DNA from: UBA6170 sp034429975
GTDB taxonomy: Bacteria > Chloroflexota > Anaerolineae > Anaerolineales > Anaerolineaceae
Reading direction: 5' to 3'
Length of the DNA: 64,000 bases
Assembly (NCBI GenBank): GCA_034429975.1
Contig: DAOUFM010000076.1
Coordinates: forward strand, 186,001 to 250,000
In this document: one piece after another, positions 54,603-62,869 of the stretch
Layout of the letters: the number at the start of each line of letters is the position of its first letter
Numbering within the stretch: position 1 is the first letter of the stretch
The notes under the pieces: generated by a model
Told to the model about the DNA's origin: nothing
What the model saw: only the letters and a program-made list of their open reading frames with translations
Database searches by the model: none
Program-made: the position numbers and the translations under genes

Positions 54603-55462
54603 TTTAGATATTTACCGACCAGTAGTTTAAGGGTCTCTTTTTTCTCAGGGTCTATAAAAGCAGAATTGGTAGTTAAAGCATTTGCCAGAGCGTGATGACA
54701 ACTGCATTCGTATGGTTCATACTGATTTATTAAATTTAATAATGCTTCATTGGCTGCCACGCTATTTTGATGAAGTACTTTTAAAATCATATCTACGGTA
54801 ACCGGTTCTTCGTTGATATGCCAGACATCGTAATCAGTAACATGAGCGAAAGAGGCGTAACACATTTCTGCTTCACGGGCTAAAAATATTTCAGGTGAAG
54901 TTGTCATACCAATAATGGAAATTCCCCATGATCGGAAAAGATGAGATTCCGCTTTGGTAGAGAAACGAGGTCCTTCAATGGTTATTAAAGTTCCCCCATT
55001 CACTACTCTTGAGGTTTCCTGATTTACTGCTTCATATAAAAGCTTAGATAAGTGAGGGCAAAAAGGGTCGGCGGCACTAATATGTGCAACAAGACCGGAG
55101 CCAAAAAACGTGCGCTCTCTGTTTTTACTAAAGTCAATAATTTGATCTGGAATAACAATATTTCCGGGAGCATAATCTTCACGCAAAGAGCCACAAGCAG
55201 AAATCCCAACAACGCTTTTGACTCCTAAAGATTTCAATGCATAAATATTCGCACGATAATTTATTTCAGAAGGAGGAATTGAGTGACCCTCACCATGGCG
55301 AGCCAAAAAAGCAATAGTTTTCCCATTTACATCTGCGATAATAAGCGGTGAGCTCGGTTTTCCAAAAGGAGTATCTATTGAGAGTTTTTCGATGATGGTA
55401 ACACCTGACATTTGATAAATACCAGTACCCCCAATAATTCCAAGATCAATTTGATACGACAT
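54599..55462 (-). CDS. mtnP: S-methyl-5'-thioadenosine phosphorylase
   Basis: 287 aa. Phosphorolysis of methylthioadenosine to adenine and methylthioribose-1-phosphate in methionine salvage. GIIGGTGIYQM, LARHGEGHSIPPSEINYRANIYALKSLGV, SACGSLRE and GMTTSPEIFLAREAEMCYASFAHVTDYDVWH mark MtnP against PunA (37.8 kb) by the TDYD-W-H site. Sits between fhaB-like (14-bp gap) and the SEDS fusion (overlap), an unexpected place. AAGGAG before the ATG. Confidence 0.93.
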   Translation of the reverse strand: MSYQIDLGIIGGTGIYQMSGVTIIEKLSIDTPFGKPSSPLIIADVNGKTIAFLARHGEGHSIPPSEINYRANIYALKSLGVKSVVGISACGSLREDYAPGNIVIPDQIIDFSKNRERTFFGSGLVAHISAADPFCPHLSKLLYEAVNQETSRVVNGGTLITIEGPRFSTKAESHLFRSWGISIIGMTTSPEIFLAREAEMCYASFAHVTDYDVWHINEEPVTVDMILKVLHQNSVAANEALLNLINQYEPYECSCHHALANALTTNSAFIDPEKKETLKLLVGKYLN

Positions 55463-55475
55463 TTTTAGCTCCTTA

Positions 55476-55907
55476 TTAATGCATGTTCGTGGCGTGAATA
55501 ATTAATTTTACATTTCCAACCTGGATGACATCATTGTCAGTTAAGATACAAGGTTGATCGATTCTTTCATCATTTAAAAAAGTGCCGTTGGTTGAATTCA
55601 GATCCTGTACCCACCAGTTTTGATCGATTAAATATAGTCTGGCATGTTGAGCCGAGATTGTTTCATCTGGAATGTGAATTTTACAATTCGGATCGCGCCC
55701 CAGAAGAACATCGGTTTGCTGAACAATGAAGGCTTCCTGGTCTGGAAATTCATGATATGAGAGACGTAATTGGGTGGAAAGCTCTGGTGAAAGTAATTTA
55801 ATCTGAGTTTTTAATTGCCGCCAGGTTGTGATAAATAACAATCCCAAAAAAAACAAAAGAGCTACAGCCAGTAAAACACGAACGATTAAGATGATAATGG
55901 CAGTCAT
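55476..55907 (-). CDS. FHA-domain membrane protein (FhaB-like)
   Basis: 143 aa. One N-terminal helix (about 5-27) and a forkhead-associated domain (65-140) with LGRDPNCKIHIPDETISAQHARL and DLNSTNGTFLND: the Arg, Ser, His and Asn for phosphothreonine binding are intact. Layout equals actinobacterial FhaB/FipA, a division protein phosphorylated by PknA/B. Overlaps the upstream gene by four bases. No kinase gene is in the window. Confidence 0.88.
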   Translation of the reverse strand: MTAIIILIVRVLLAVALLFFLGLLFITTWRQLKTQIKLLSPELSTQLRLSYHEFPDQEAFIVQQTDVLLGRDPNCKIHIPDETISAQHARLYLIDQNWWVQDLNSTNGTFLNDERIDQPCILTDNDVIQVGNVKLIIHATNMH

Positions 55908-56677
55908 TTTGGATCTACAATTCTTGGAATTTCCGCTGTGGGACCATGATCGATATCATCATCGTTGGTTTCTTCTCCAAAGATCAAGGGGTAATTTGCA
56001 ATTGAGATGACATCACCCGGATACAGCATTCCTTGTTTCATCCGAATACCATTGATGAAGGTTCCAGAGGTTGAATTCAAATCAAAAACAACAAAATTTC
56101 CATTAATATTCCGAATCTGTGCATGGTTTCTGCTGACAGTAGGATTATCAATGATCAAATGGTTATCAGTCTTTCTTCCAATTTGAACAATCGTAGATGA
56201 TAGCGGGAAAATATTACGATCTGGCAGAATTAAAAAAGCATTTGAGGGTTTTTTATTGGATTCTAAAGATAGTTCTTTTGTTTGTAAAACTGCAGTTCTT
56301 TCAATTTCATGAATAACAGAATAAAAATTTATCGTAAACTCATTTGCCTTTAAATTCGAATCCTGGAAAAATTGAATAGATATATTTTCTGAATAATCCA
56401 CTCCTAATTCAAGTGCTGTTTCGGTCAAGGCTTCCTTTACGAGGGTAATCCAATCCTGATCAAACCCTAATGAGGAATAAATCTCTGGATGTAAAGTTAT
56501 TGAAAAAGTATTCGGGATTTTCTCGCTTTGATTAATCGATTTTTCTAGGATAATTCTTAATTGATTGATGATTCCCATCGCTACTGTTTTTTGAACAGAA
56601 TTTCCTGGAATTAGGAAGAGCGTACTTTCAATTAGGCTTTGTAAACGGGTTTCTAATTTCTCTAACAAACTTTTCAT
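55904..56677 (-). CDS. DUF3662-FHA protein (FhaA-like)
   Basis: 257 aa. N-terminal DUF3662 (about 1-125: LLEKLETRLQSLIESTLFL, then LHPEIYSSLG), a linker, then FHA (165-237) with QIGRKTDNHLIIDNPTVSRNHAQI and DLNSTSGTFINGI. FhaA in mycobacteria binds phosphorylated MurJ and slows peptidoglycan precursor flipping. First gene of the leftward fhaA-fhaB-mtnP-SEDS/PBP operon. A -10 ends eight bases before the ATG and no ribosome site is visible, which suggests a leaderless start. Confidence 0.88.
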   Translation of the reverse strand: MKSLLEKLETRLQSLIESTLFLIPGNSVQKTVAMGIINQLRIILEKSINQSEKIPNTFSITLHPEIYSSLGFDQDWITLVKEALTETALELGVDYSENISIQFFQDSNLKANEFTINFYSVIHEIERTAVLQTKELSLESNKKPSNAFLILPDRNIFPLSSTIVQIGRKTDNHLIIDNPTVSRNHAQIRNINGNFVVFDLNSTSGTFINGIRMKQGMLYPGDVISIANYPLIFGEETNDDDIDHGPTAEIPRIVDPK

Positions 56678-56678
56678 A

Positions 56679-56694
56679 TTTTATAATTATAAAA
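56679..56694. promoter_or_regulatory. Palindromic shared -10 region between fhaA-like and archease genes
   Basis: A 16-bp perfect palindrome (TTTTATAATTATAAAA) holds a TATAAT on each strand: 56682-56687 rightwards, 56691-56686 leftwards. Leftwards, TTGCGC lies 16 bp upstream. The two start codons are only 35 bp apart, so divergent transcription must compete here. Confidence 0.5.
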
Positions 56695-56712
56695 CGAAAG
56701 GAAAAACGCGCA

Positions 56713-57132
56713 ATGAAGCCTTATGATTTACCGGGTTATGAAGAACTAAATCATACTGCTGACATATCAATCAAGGTTTGGGCGACTTCCATGGAAGAGC
56801 TATTTAATTATGCCTTAAAGGGCATGTATGCACTTCTGGATATTAAGGGGAATCATAAGGATAAAGGTGTTAAGAGAAAAATAATCTTAACCGGGGTTGA
56901 TTACGAAGATCTGTTAATTTCATTTTTAAGTGAATTCAATTATCTGGCACAAATGGAATATCTCTTTTCAGAAATTATTGAACTCTCTATCGATCAGAGA
57001 ATATTGCAGACAAAAGTGCTCGAAAAAAGAATTCTCGAAATTCCTAAGGAAATCAAAGCTGTAACTTACCATAACCTAAGAATTCAACACACCAAGAACG
57101 GGTATTCGGTAATCATTGTTTTTGATGTATGA
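56713..57132 (+). CDS. Archease
   Basis: 139 aa. Begins YEELNHTADISIKVWATSMEELF; the HTAD motif with metal-binding Asp is the archease hallmark, and the chain ends IIVFDV with the terminal acidic residue. Archease speeds guanylylation of RtcB and widens its nucleotide use. AAAGGA ten bases upstream of the ATG. Directly followed by rtcB (15-bp gap), a functional pair. Confidence 0.95.
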   Translation: MKPYDLPGYEELNHTADISIKVWATSMEELFNYALKGMYALLDIKGNHKDKGVKRKIILTGVDYEDLLISFLSEFNYLAQMEYLFSEIIELSIDQRILQTKVLEKRILEIPKEIKAVTYHNLRIQHTKNGYSVIIVFDV

Positions 57133-57147
57133 TAGTAGGAGAGGGTT

Positions 57148-58599
57148 ATGGTTGCTCTGAAGGATTTTAAGAGAATTTCTGAATTTGAGTGGGAAATTCC
57201 CAAAGGATTTCGCTCTGATATGCGTGTGTCCGTTAGAATCTTTTCATCCAGGAAAATGTTAGAACAAAGTCTGGGGGATTTGTCGGTTGAGCAGGCGATT
57301 AATGCTGCCACATTGCCAGGGTTGGTTGATGCCGTCGTTGTTATGCCAGATATGCACCAGGGTTACGGTTTCCCAATTGGAGGGGTAGCAGCAACCGATC
57401 TTGGAAACGGGGTAATTTCACCCGGGGGGATTGGGTATGACATTAACTGCGGCGTCCGCTTGCTTTCATCGCAAATCCCATATGATAAGGTTAAAGATGA
57501 AATCTATTCTTTGGTAGTGGCTTTAAATCGCCATTGTCCAAGTGGTGTCGGTTCAGAAGGCGGCATAAAATTATCCGCGCAGGATTTGGATAAAATTTGT
57601 GAAAATGGCTCTGAATGGGCTCTGAAAAATGGATTTGCAACCCCCCAGGATTTGCGCCGGACTGAGGAGAATGGAAAAATCCCTGGAGCCAGTGCAAAAA
57701 AAATCAGTGATCGGGCAAAAAAAAGAGGGTTACCACAATTAGGCACATTGGGTAGCGGCAACCATTTTATTGAAATTGATTTAATTGATCAGGTTTTTGA
57801 TGCGAAAACAGCCGAAGTATTTGGTTTGCGACAAGGGAATATTGCCGTTATGATTCATTGTGGCTCCAGGGGGTTGGGGCATCAGGTTTGTTCAGATACC
57901 GTACAAGCCTTTCAGTCAACTACTCAAAAATATGGAATTAAGATTCCGGATCGTGAATTGGTTTGTGCGCCCCTTGATTCTCCAGAAGGCAGAGACTATT
58001 TAGCAGCCATGAATGCTGCTGCAAATTATGCTTTTTGTAATCGCCAGGTACTCGCTCACTTAGCCAGAAATGCTTTTGAATCAGTGTTGGCTGGAAAAGT
58101 TAAGAATTGGCATCTCCATCAGGTGTATGATATTGCTCATAATATTGGCAAAATTGAAGAACATCTGATTGATGGAAAATATCAGAAAGTTTGTGTTCAT
58201 CGGAAAGGAGCTACCAGAGCCTTTGGGCCGGGCGTTGCGGGATTGCCGGAGGAATTCTTGCATACTGGCCAGCCAGTTTTGGTGCCAGGCAGTATGGGAA
58301 CTTCTTCATGGGTGTTGTCAGGCGCTCCCGGTAGTATGGAACGCTCCTTCGGCTCGAGTTGTCATGGGGCTGGAAGGGTGATGAGTCGTCAAAAAGCTAA
58401 AAAGTCGATCCGCGGTGACCAATTAAGAGTTGAATTAGAAAAAAAGGGGATTTTAATCCAGGCAGGTTCTCTATCAGGATTGGCTGAAGAAGCTCCTGCT
58501 GCTTATAAAGATGTAGACCAGGTTATTGAAGTGGTAACAGGAGCAGGATTAACCAGAAAAATTGCCCGTTTAATCCCATTAGCTGTGGTAAAGGGATGA
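57148..58599 (+). CDS. rtcB: RNA-splicing ligase RtcB
   Basis: 483 aa. GTP- and Mn-dependent ligase joining 2',3'-cyclic phosphate or 3'-phosphate ends to 5'-OH, used in RNA repair and tRNA splicing. Visible: MPDMHQGYGFPIGGVAA, GIGYDINCGVRLL, LGSGNHFIEID, HCGSRGLGHQVC (metal ligands), HRKGATRAFGPG and SSCHGAGRVMSR carrying the His that is guanylylated. AGGAGAGGGTT precedes the ATG. No rtcR or rtcA is present, so control differs from E. coli. The 3' end overlaps the facing YbaK gene by 21 bp. Confidence 0.96.
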   Translation: MVALKDFKRISEFEWEIPKGFRSDMRVSVRIFSSRKMLEQSLGDLSVEQAINAATLPGLVDAVVVMPDMHQGYGFPIGGVAATDLGNGVISPGGIGYDINCGVRLLSSQIPYDKVKDEIYSLVVALNRHCPSGVGSEGGIKLSAQDLDKICENGSEWALKNGFATPQDLRRTEENGKIPGASAKKISDRAKKRGLPQLGTLGSGNHFIEIDLIDQVFDAKTAEVFGLRQGNIAVMIHCGSRGLGHQVCSDTVQAFQSTTQKYGIKIPDRELVCAPLDSPEGRDYLAAMNAAANYAFCNRQVLAHLARNAFESVLAGKVKNWHLHQVYDIAHNIGKIEEHLIDGKYQKVCVHRKGATRAFGPGVAGLPEEFLHTGQPVLVPGSMGTSSWVLSGAPGSMERSFGSSCHGAGRVMSRQKAKKSIRGDQLRVELEKKGILIQAGSLSGLAEEAPAAYKDVDQVIEVVTGAGLTRKIARLIPLAVVKG

Positions 58600-59097
58600 A
58601 TCTTTTTCATCTTCTTCAAAATCTTTACTGATAGCCCCAGTTTTTGCATTGATTATTGCGATCAAATCCTGAGGGTTTAATTTGATATTTAATCCTCTTT
58701 GACCCCCGGAAATATGCATCCAATTCATTTCAGTGGCAGAGTCATCAACGACGATTCGAAAACCTTTGTTGATTAATGCCAACGGTGAAATACCTCCGGT
58801 TTGTAATCCTGTTAATTTTTCGGCTTCCTGAGGAGGTGGAAATTCTAATTTTTTTTCATTGAATATTTTTGCAATCTTTTTCAAATCCGCAATTTTATCC
58901 GCAGGGATAATTGCCAGGATTGGTTTTCCCGGGGAAATAGGTTTCAGAACAAGGGTCTTAAATAATCTGGATAAAGGAATATTCAAAAAGCCAGCGACCT
59001 CTTTGGCACTTTTCTTTTCGCCAGTCAATTCATGAGCTTCAAAAGGGATCTTTCTGGCTGATAAGAATCGGGTAATGTTATTTTGAATCTTAGTCAA
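58579..59097 (-). CDS. YbaK/EbsC-type aminoacyl-tRNA deacylase
   Basis: 172 aa. Trans-editing domain of the INS/YbaK superfamily; the FKTLVL and AIIPADKIADLKKIAK strands, then GLQTGGISPLAL and the terminal GGQRGLNIKLNPQDLI match YbaK, which hydrolyses Cys-tRNA-Pro. Lys in FKTLV is the key residue. A 15-residue acidic tail follows. Convergent with rtcB with overlapping 3' ends; follows the PHP gene two bases downstream on the same strand. Confidence 0.9.
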   Translation of the reverse strand: MTKIQNNITRFLSARKIPFEAHELTGEKKSAKEVAGFLNIPLSRLFKTLVLKPISPGKPILAIIPADKIADLKKIAKIFNEKKLEFPPPQEAEKLTGLQTGGISPLALINKGFRIVVDDSATEMNWMHISGGQRGLNIKLNPQDLIAIINAKTGAISKDFEEDEKDSSLYHS

Positions 59098-59099
59098 GA

Positions 59100-60167
59100 T
59101 TAATCACCCACTACATAAATAGGATTGCTAAAAATCCAACCCCTTCTTTTACCTAAGAATTGAATATAACATTCGACCCGATAAACCCCTGGCGATTTGG
59201 TTATAAAGGTACAAATTTCTTGATCGCTCCATGTCTTTATGATGGTTCCATCATGAATTAACCGGCATTCAACCGCTTCAGGTAATCGGATTTGGAAGGT
59301 TATTGATTTTTCTACTTTTATTTCTTCGCCCATGATGGCGGTTTTTGATTTTCCCTGGGCGTAAAAACGAAACCCTTTGGTGCAAGCGGGCAGATCATAG
59401 CCAATAAAAAGATTCCCTTTTTGAAAAGCTTCCAGGATAATTTTTCGATCGGTTGAAAAATTTCCGGTAAATGGCTGCCTGGTAAGAATGTGATTATTAA
59501 TCGATCTAAAATGAAACTGGTATGGAAAAATTAATTTCTTGATAAGCCCTTTTCTTACTACCAATCGGTGCGCATCGGAACCTCCAACAGCTATAGTTTT
59601 TTTACCAGAAATTAGCAGCTCATCCCATTTTTGAATGGCCATCGGATGCGGACCATGACCATAAAAGGCAGGATTAAAAACATAGAATAATAGTTTAATC
59701 CAATTACTTGATTCATTCTTTAATTCACTGAGATGGTTCCAGATCTCAATTCCATTAAATCCTGATACTTCCCAATCTTCCCAGGTAATATCAGTTTCGT
59801 TCACCTGAGGTAATGCTTTCTCGAAAGGGTGTGCAATAAAGGATAGACCCCCACTTTTTTTTACTTGATGGAGAAGATGCTGAATATTTTCAGCATAATT
59901 ACATAATTCAACAGACTGACCAAAGGTAATCAGATGGCTTTTTTGAGGTTCTCGTGATTTGTTATGGATTTCTTCTCCCACAAGAACGATAATTTTCTTT
60001 CTATTTTTCTGAAAATAGTTTTCAACGCCATGGATTAAAACATTGTGATCGGTGATGATCAAGCCATCAACCCCGGCATCCATCCCGGCTTCTGCAATTT
60101 TTCGATGGGGCCACGTTCCATCGGAATAATTACTGTGCATATGTAGATTGATGGTGTATTCTTCCAC
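59100..60167 (-). CDS. PHP-domain metallophosphoesterase (CehA/McbA-like)
   Basis: 355 aa. N-terminal PHP motifs: HMHSNYSDGTW, DGLIITDHN, an E in GEEIHNKS, IAHPFEKA and GGSDAH, giving a trinuclear metal site; C-terminal 80 residues form a beta domain. CehA/McbA-like proteins hydrolyse phosphoesters or carbamates; substrate here unknown. The start sits four bases from the -35 of the secG promoter on the other strand. Confidence 0.85.
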   Translation of the reverse strand: MEEYTINLHMHSNYSDGTWPHRKIAEAGMDAGVDGLIITDHNVLIHGVENYFQKNRKKIIVLVGEEIHNKSREPQKSHLITFGQSVELCNYAENIQHLLHQVKKSGGLSFIAHPFEKALPQVNETDITWEDWEVSGFNGIEIWNHLSELKNESSNWIKLLFYVFNPAFYGHGPHPMAIQKWDELLISGKKTIAVGGSDAHRLVVRKGLIKKLIFPYQFHFRSINNHILTRQPFTGNFSTDRKIILEAFQKGNLFIGYDLPACTKGFRFYAQGKSKTAIMGEEIKVEKSITFQIRLPEAVECRLIHDGTIIKTWSDQEICTFITKSPGVYRVECYIQFLGKRRGWIFSNPIYVVGD

Positions 60168-60170
60168 AGG

Positions 60171-60200
60171 TTGACTATTTTCCCTTATAAACGTTATAAT
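60171..60200 (+). promoter_or_regulatory. Promoter of secG
   Basis: TTGACT, 18 bp, TATAAT, 48 bp before the GTG. The TTG at 60171 also begins a longer open frame in phase with secG, but that TTG is the -35, not a start codon. Confidence 0.7.
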
Positions 60201-60248
60201 TTGGTCTGTTATTTATTTAATAATGCAAATACTGATTGGAGGATAAGC

Positions 60249-60473
60249 GTGGTTAATTATATTAATGTGGCTTTGATTATAACTTCAATTGCACTGATCA
60301 TCAGTGTAATTTTACAGAATAAAGGTGTTGGGCTGGGAGGTCTGACCGGTGGCGATACCGGCGGAGTATTTACAGCTCGTAGAGGTATTGAGAAAACACT
60401 TTTTTATATCACCATTGGGTTAGGTGTTTTATTTTTCATCCTGACCTTAGCTGCTGTAATTGTGCGGAATTAA
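60249..60473 (+). CDS. secG: Protein translocase subunit SecG
   Basis: 74 aa from a GTG with GGAGG six bases upstream. Two membrane helices (about 5-22 and 50-72) and the cytosolic loop LQNKGVGLGGLTGGDTGGVFTARRGIEKTLF, which is the SecG signature. Accessory subunit of SecYEG that eases SecA-driven export. Ends at a terminator. Confidence 0.93.
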   Translation: MVNYINVALIITSIALIISVILQNKGVGLGGLTGGDTGGVFTARRGIEKTLFYITIGLGVLFFILTLAAVIVRN

Positions 60474-60517
60474 TTTTTTATATCCATCTTGATTTTTCAA
60501 ACATATAAAACCATCAT

Positions 60518-60558
60518 GGGCGAGTCACTATTGAAAAGATGGTCGCCCTATTTTTTTT
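60518..60558 (+). terminator. Intrinsic terminator of secG
   Basis: GGGCGA / TCGCCC stem enclosing about 19 nt, followed by TATTTTTTTT. The next ATG is 15 bp further, so it could also attenuate the following gene. Confidence 0.65.
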
Positions 60559-60572
60559 AAGAAAAACTCCCT

Positions 60573-62261
60573 ATGAAAAAATTACGCTGGCAATTACTTA
60601 TCATTTTCCTGACTGGTTTGGTTGTTGGTATTCTATTAATCAACGAAAAGCCCAAAGCTCCAACGACTGTAGTTCCTGAACCACAATCCGGGGGAGTATA
60701 TACGGAGGCGTTAGTCGGGAAATTTCAAAGATTGAATCCAGTTCTGGATTACTATAATTCCGCCGATCGGGATTTGGATCGGTTAATTTTCAGCCGGCTT
60801 GTAACTTTTGAAGAGCGTGGCATTCCAAAAATGGAGTTGGTAGAAACGTATGGAATCTCTCAGGATGGAACGATTTACAATTTATCCTTACGACCCGATG
60901 TCAAGTGGCATGATGGCAAACCACTGACGACCAATGACGTTCTTTTTACGATTAATTTAATGCGTGCTGGCGAAGGGGTTGTTCCAGATGATATTCGATC
61001 TTTTTGGGCAGGGATTGATGTAAAAGTTCTGAGTGATACAACAATTCAATTCCGATTACCAGAGCCATTTGCTCCGTTTTTAGATTACTTATCATTTGGG
61101 ATACTTCCTGAACATATTTTGGGAGATCTCAGCTTTGATCAAATGATTTCTTCAAATTTTAATATGCAACCAATAGGAAGCGGCCCCTTCAAATTTGATG
61201 GACTAATCACTGAAGAGAACCATATAAAGGGAATTATTTTACGCTCTAACCCGGATTATTTTGATGGTGTTCCTCTGATCAACCAGATGGTTTTTCGTTA
61301 TTATGAGAATTCAACGGATGCTCTAAAAGCTTATCAGGATGGATTGGTACAGGGTATCAGTTATGTGGATGAAACCATTTTAAATGATGTGCTAACGAAA
61401 CCTCAATTGTCCCTATATACAGCCCGAAAACCACGTTTGACCATCATTTTTCTTAATCTAAAAAACACAGAAGTTCCTTTCTTTCAGGATGAAAATATTC
61501 GTAAAGCCTTACTAGGCGGACTGAATCGGCAGAAAATGATTGATAAAATTTTATTCAGCCAGGCAATTATTGCGAACGGGCCGATCCTGCCTGGAACCTG
61601 GGCTTATTATGATGGCATAAAAACGATCGAATTTGATTCACAATTGGCAACCCAAACCATAAAAGACGCCGGTTATGTGTTAGGGAGTGAGAATTCTACT
61701 GTCAGGGCAAAGGATGGGGTTGAATTCCGCTTTGAATTGTTGTATCCGGATGACGAAATTCATCGTCAGGTGGCTGAAATGATTCAACAAAATTGGGAGG
61801 CTCTGGGTACATCTGTCAATATTAAGGGCGTTCCATATGCGGAATTAATAAATTCATATTTAAACCCAAGATCTTATCAGGCTGCTCTTATTGATTTAGA
61901 TATGTCTTGGACGCCTGATCCAGACCCTTATCCATTTTGGGATCAAGTGCAGGCCACTGGAGGACAAAATTATTCTCAATGGGATAATTTTGTGGTTAGC
62001 GACTACCTAGAACAGGCGAGAATAACGACAAATCTGGTAGATAGATCTTTATTCTACCGAAATTTTCAGGTCGTCTTTGAGGAAGAATTACCTGCCTTAC
62101 CACTCTTCTACCCAGTTTACAATTTTGCTGTGTCTTCACAAATTCAGGGGATTTCAGTTGGCCCAATGTATGATTCGAGTGATCGTTTTATGACAGTAAA
62201 AAATTGGTATATGATCGGTCCGAAACAAGAAACCTTACCCACAACAACTACCGAAAATTAA
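60573..62261 (+). CDS. ABC transporter substrate-binding protein, peptide/nickel family 5
   Basis: 562 aa. An N-terminal hydrophobic helix (about 7-24) without a lipobox suggests an uncleaved anchor or simple secretion. SBP_bac_5 fold: GGVYTEALVGKFQRLNPVLDYY, LRPDVKWHDGKPLTTNDVLFTINLM, the conserved IGSGPFKF and FNLKN-type FLNLKNTEVPFFQDENIRKAL. Usually binds oligopeptides. No permease or ATPase gene adjoins, so the partner transporter must lie elsewhere. Followed by a gene of unknown function 14 bp downstream. Confidence 0.9.
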   Translation: MKKLRWQLLIIFLTGLVVGILLINEKPKAPTTVVPEPQSGGVYTEALVGKFQRLNPVLDYYNSADRDLDRLIFSRLVTFEERGIPKMELVETYGISQDGTIYNLSLRPDVKWHDGKPLTTNDVLFTINLMRAGEGVVPDDIRSFWAGIDVKVLSDTTIQFRLPEPFAPFLDYLSFGILPEHILGDLSFDQMISSNFNMQPIGSGPFKFDGLITEENHIKGIILRSNPDYFDGVPLINQMVFRYYENSTDALKAYQDGLVQGISYVDETILNDVLTKPQLSLYTARKPRLTIIFLNLKNTEVPFFQDENIRKALLGGLNRQKMIDKILFSQAIIANGPILPGTWAYYDGIKTIEFDSQLATQTIKDAGYVLGSENSTVRAKDGVEFRFELLYPDDEIHRQVAEMIQQNWEALGTSVNIKGVPYAELINSYLNPRSYQAALIDLDMSWTPDPDPYPFWDQVQATGGQNYSQWDNFVVSDYLEQARITTNLVDRSLFYRNFQVVFEEELPALPLFYPVYNFAVSSQIQGISVGPMYDSSDRFMTVKNWYMIGPKQETLPTTTTEN

Positions 62262-62275
62262 TAAAATAAAAACCA

Positions 62276-62869
62276 ATGATTAATATTGCACTTGAACGAG
62301 AAATATATAAAGAAATGCTCTCAGTCTGGGAGCAATTTCTTTTATCCAGAGAAATTGCCTGGCAAGTTCGTTTGACGGGTAAAAGTATTCCATCAGAGTT
62401 ACGATCGGTGAGGTTGACGATTGGACGATTTTTATTTTCTGATTACTTCCTATCGATGAAAGAGCTGTTTGAACATACGGATGATACCCTGTTACAAGCT
62501 GATCTTCAAAATTACAGAAATTTAAAAAATAAATGGCTGACCAACTGGCAATTAAAAATTAATAAAGAAATTCCTATCAGAATGCGAGAATGGGAACGAA
62601 TTGTTAAAGATCTTCGGTCAGATTCTGATTATTCGCAAACTCAACTCAAAAATCAACTGTTGATTAGGGTGATCTTAGATTTATTAATCAATGAGTTAAA
62701 CCTTGATGACCAGTTGATTTTTACAAAAAATGTGAATGAATTGGATGTTAGGTACCTAGCAGTTACTTATAAAAAACAATTTATTTGGAATAAAGAATTT
62801 GAAGAATATTTCCCTGAAGAAAAATTCTGGTATTTGTATAGATATGTCAGCCATTCAGGAGGTGATTAA
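62276..62869 (+). CDS. Hypothetical protein upstream of pduO-type gene
   Basis: 197 aa, mostly helical, charged, no signal or membrane helix (MINIALEREIYKEMLSVWEQFLLSREIAWQVRLTG). I recognise no family. TAATG overlap with the adenosyltransferase suggests co-translation, and the 14-bp gap from the solute-binding gene makes a three-gene unit. Composition is like neighbouring genes, so it looks real. Confidence 0.65.
   Translation: MINIALEREIYKEMLSVWEQFLLSREIAWQVRLTGKSIPSELRSVRLTIGRFLFSDYFLSMKELFEHTDDTLLQADLQNYRNLKNKWLTNWQLKINKEIPIRMREWERIVKDLRSDSDYSQTQLKNQLLIRVILDLLINELNLDDQLIFTKNVNELDVRYLAVTYKKQFIWNKEFEEYFPEEKFWYLYRYVSHSGGD

Noticed and set aside
60171..60248. Upstream in-frame extension of secG
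   Set aside because: It begins at the promoter -35 and the real GTG has a GGAGG at the right distance.
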